This document shows positions 63,571 through 64,000 of a DNA stretch of 64,000 nt, piece by piece. Numbering within the stretch: position 1 is the stretch's first letter; each line of letters begins with the position of its first letter. Made by a program: the position numbers and the translations under genes. The notes under the pieces are model-generated. The model ran no database searches, was not told the DNA's origin, and was given only the letters and a program-made list of their open reading frames with translations. The DNA is from Aedes albopictus (Eukaryota; Arthropoda; Insecta; Diptera; Culicidae), in assembly GCF_035046485.1 (NCBI RefSeq), contig NC_085136.1, positions 162,065,963 to 162,129,962 on the forward strand. The letters are read 5' to 3'.

Positions 63571-64000
63571 CAGGGAAATTCCAAAAGAATTCCCGAAGGA
63601 AATTCCTATGGGAATTCCTTTGAAATGTCTACGGGAAGTCCTTTGGAATTTCCTACGGGAATTCCTTTGGAATTTGCTACGGAAATTCCTTTGGAATTTC
63701 CTACGGGAATTCCTTTGGAATTTCCTACGGGAATTCCTTTGGAATTTCCTACGGGAATTCCTACGGGAATTCCTTTGGAATTTCCTACGGGAATTCCTTT
63801 GGAATATCCTACGGGAATTCCTTTGGAATTTCCTATGGGAATTCCTTTGGAATTTCCTACGGGAATTACTTTGGAATTTCCTACGGGAATTCCTTTGGAA
63901 TTTCCTACGAGAATTTCTTTGGAATTTCCTACTGGAATTGCTTTGGAATTTCCTACGGGAATTGCTTTGGAATTTCCTTCGGGAATTCCTTTGGAATTTC
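63571..64000. repeat. 24-bp satellite, running off the window
   Basis: About 17 copies of a unit close to TTCCTTTGGAATTTCCTACG plus GGAA, mostly in register, with one short half-unit duplication near 63750. The unit contains GGAATTCC- and GGAAATTCC-like palindromes. The array continues beyond the right edge, so its full length is unknown. Confidence 0.92.

Overview
The window looks like a gene-poor, repeat-saturated stretch of a culicine mosquito genome, most likely Aedes. The evidence is the mix of repeats: a Juan-like Jockey element, JAM1-like RTE elements, R1-like elements, tRNA-derived SINEs of the Feilai type, and many short TIR elements with TA, TTAA, TTA and 8-bp target duplications. 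Family names rest on recognised protein motifs and repeat architecture, not on a search. I find no convincing host gene, rRNA, functional tRNA, CRISPR array or viral insertion, and no DNA transposase, so every DNA element here appears non-autonomous.

Only two retroelements keep long open frames. One is a two-ORF Jockey-superfamily element (CR1/L2-like) on the + strand, with ORF1 at 29651-31153 and ORF2 at 31219-34164. The other is an RTE (JAM1-like) element on the - strand, open from 61440 to 58318. All other coding matter is decayed: Juan-like (11.0-12.9 kb), copia integrase and RNase H ends (13.8-15.3 kb), R1-like gag and 3' ends (13.0-13.7, 21.1-25.5, 26.0-26.8 kb), an R1-like gag-EN-RT on the - strand (56.1-53.4 kb), a second RTE (43.2-47.2 kb), an RT-RNase H element (56.3-58.3 kb), and small RTE and endonuclease scraps.

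Region by region: 0-5 kb holds a hAT-like element, an unusual array of an 18-bp motif and a degenerate simple repeat. 5-11 kb holds an RTE scrap, a MITE, SINEs and a foldback. 11-15.4 kb holds the Juan, R1 and copia relics. 15.4-20 kb is mostly unassigned, with SINEs and an 8-bp-TSD foldback. 20-27 kb holds an R1-like gag split by a 2.6-kb foldback. 27-28.9 kb is unassigned. 28.9-35.2 kb is a three-level nest: outer TIR element, inner TIR element, CR1/L2-like retroelement. 35.3-41.6 kb holds two nearly identical 1.95-kb hAT-like elements in inverted orientation, each with its own perfect 8-bp duplication, flanking a TA-flanked element. 41.6-47.2 kb is the second RTE with two insertions. 47.3-49.6 kb is a degenerate simple repeat with a MITE. 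51.6-52.7 kb is a tandem repeat. 53-61.7 kb is a convergent pile of R1-like, RNase H-type and RTE elements. 63.6 kb to the end is a regular 24-bp satellite.

The best-supported result is the insertion history. In several places removing an element with one copy of its target duplication rejoins the reading frame of the host retroelement exactly (Juan at 11684-11938 and 12114-12420; R1-like gag at 21212-23795). This fixes element boundaries and relative ages without any database.
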